DNA from: Microtetraspora niveoalba
GTDB lineage: Bacteria > Actinomycetota > Actinomycetes > Streptosporangiales > Streptosporangiaceae
DNA: 64,000 nt
Reading direction: 5' to 3'
Assembly: GCF_001570405.1 (NCBI RefSeq)
Contig: NZ_BBYM01000012.1
Coordinates: forward strand, 36,179 to 100,178
The position numbers were made by a program, and so were the translations under genes. Shown here in pieces: positions 61,121-64,000 of the stretch (the stretch's first letter is position 1; every line of letters starts with the position of its first letter). The notes below the pieces were generated by a model. It did no database searches and had not been told where the DNA came from. It saw nothing but the letters and a program-made list of their open reading frames with translations.

Positions 61121-61149
61121 TGGACAGGTGTATGCCCATCGGCTACACT
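61121..61149 (+). promoter_or_regulatory. rpoB promoter
   Basis: TGGACA (61121-61126), a 17-base spacer and TACACT (61144-61149) form a strong housekeeping promoter. Transcription should begin about 61156, giving a leader of about 97 bases before the TTG start; the first bases CCCCTTTGCGCTGCC resemble the start of other actinobacterial rpoB leaders. GGAAGGA at 61240-61246 is the ribosome binding site. Confidence 0.7.
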
Positions 61150-61252
61150 GCCCCTTTGCGCTGCCCTTTGACGACCCGCTTCTGTGAGTAATCTGTTGCA
61201 TGGTCGTCTGGCGTGCGTGTAGTCAGTCCGCGAGCCCTCGGAAGGACATCTG

Positions 61253-64000
<2,748 letters not shown>

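Overview
The window is very GC-rich actinobacterial chromosome. GTG and TTG starts are frequent, GTGA/ATGA stop-start overlaps are common, third codon positions are almost all G or C, and the gene order secE-nusG-rplK-rplA / rplJ-rplL / rpoB is typically actinobacterial. Gene content (NusG with a long acidic N-terminus, paired class F sortases, LuxR-type ATPase regulators, SigE-family sigma factor, IdeR, UdgX, cbiMQO) fits the order Streptosporangiales best. The genus cannot be fixed from the sequence alone.

Layout. 0-3 kb: end of a PPOX-fold oxidoreductase, cysS, rlmB and tRNA-Thr. 3-13 kb: an accessory stretch entered at tRNA-Thr. A 41-bp copy of the tRNA 3' half lies 2 kb downstream and bounds a decayed integrated element. 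The stretch holds small adaptive genes (glyoxalases, TetR/DUF2306 pair, RibD-like reductase, GrpB, secreted ricin-like protein) mixed with fragments of integrases, a transposase, and LacI, GNAT and MerR proteins. 13-20 kb: a glycosyltransferase, a cbiMN-cbiQ-cbiO metal-uptake operon with a Nur-like operator over its promoter, a STAS protein, an SDR/crotonase pair and a rhomboid protease. 20-34 kb: housekeeping metabolism (serC, citrate synthase, pdxH), a 909-residue membrane protein with a substrate-binding-protein-like ectodomain, divergent udgX and ideR, a PAS-GAF-PP2C-ATPase regulator, hydrolase and acyl-CoA dehydrogenase.

34-41 kb holds two consecutive loci, each encoding a sorting-signal-like secreted protein followed by a class F sortase; both share an upstream element. 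41-45 kb is fatty-acid metabolism (thiolase, large acyl-CoA dehydrogenase). 45-50 kb carries three paralogous P-loop ATPase regulators at different degrees of completeness. 50-54.6 kb has an adenosine deaminase-like enzyme, a SigE-family sigma factor overlapping the gene for a membrane protein with one PASTA domain, and an aminotransferase. 54.7-64 kb is the tRNA-Trp-secE-nusG-rplK-rplA, lipoprotein, rplJ-rplL, two Mce-associated-type membrane proteins, and the first 916 codons of rpoB, which runs off the window.

No CRISPR array, rRNA or intact insertion sequence was seen. The observations most worth checking are the 909-residue receptor-like fusion protein, the Nur-type box on the cbiMNQO promoter, the sigma/PASTA pair, the twin sortase loci and the tRNA-bounded element relic.
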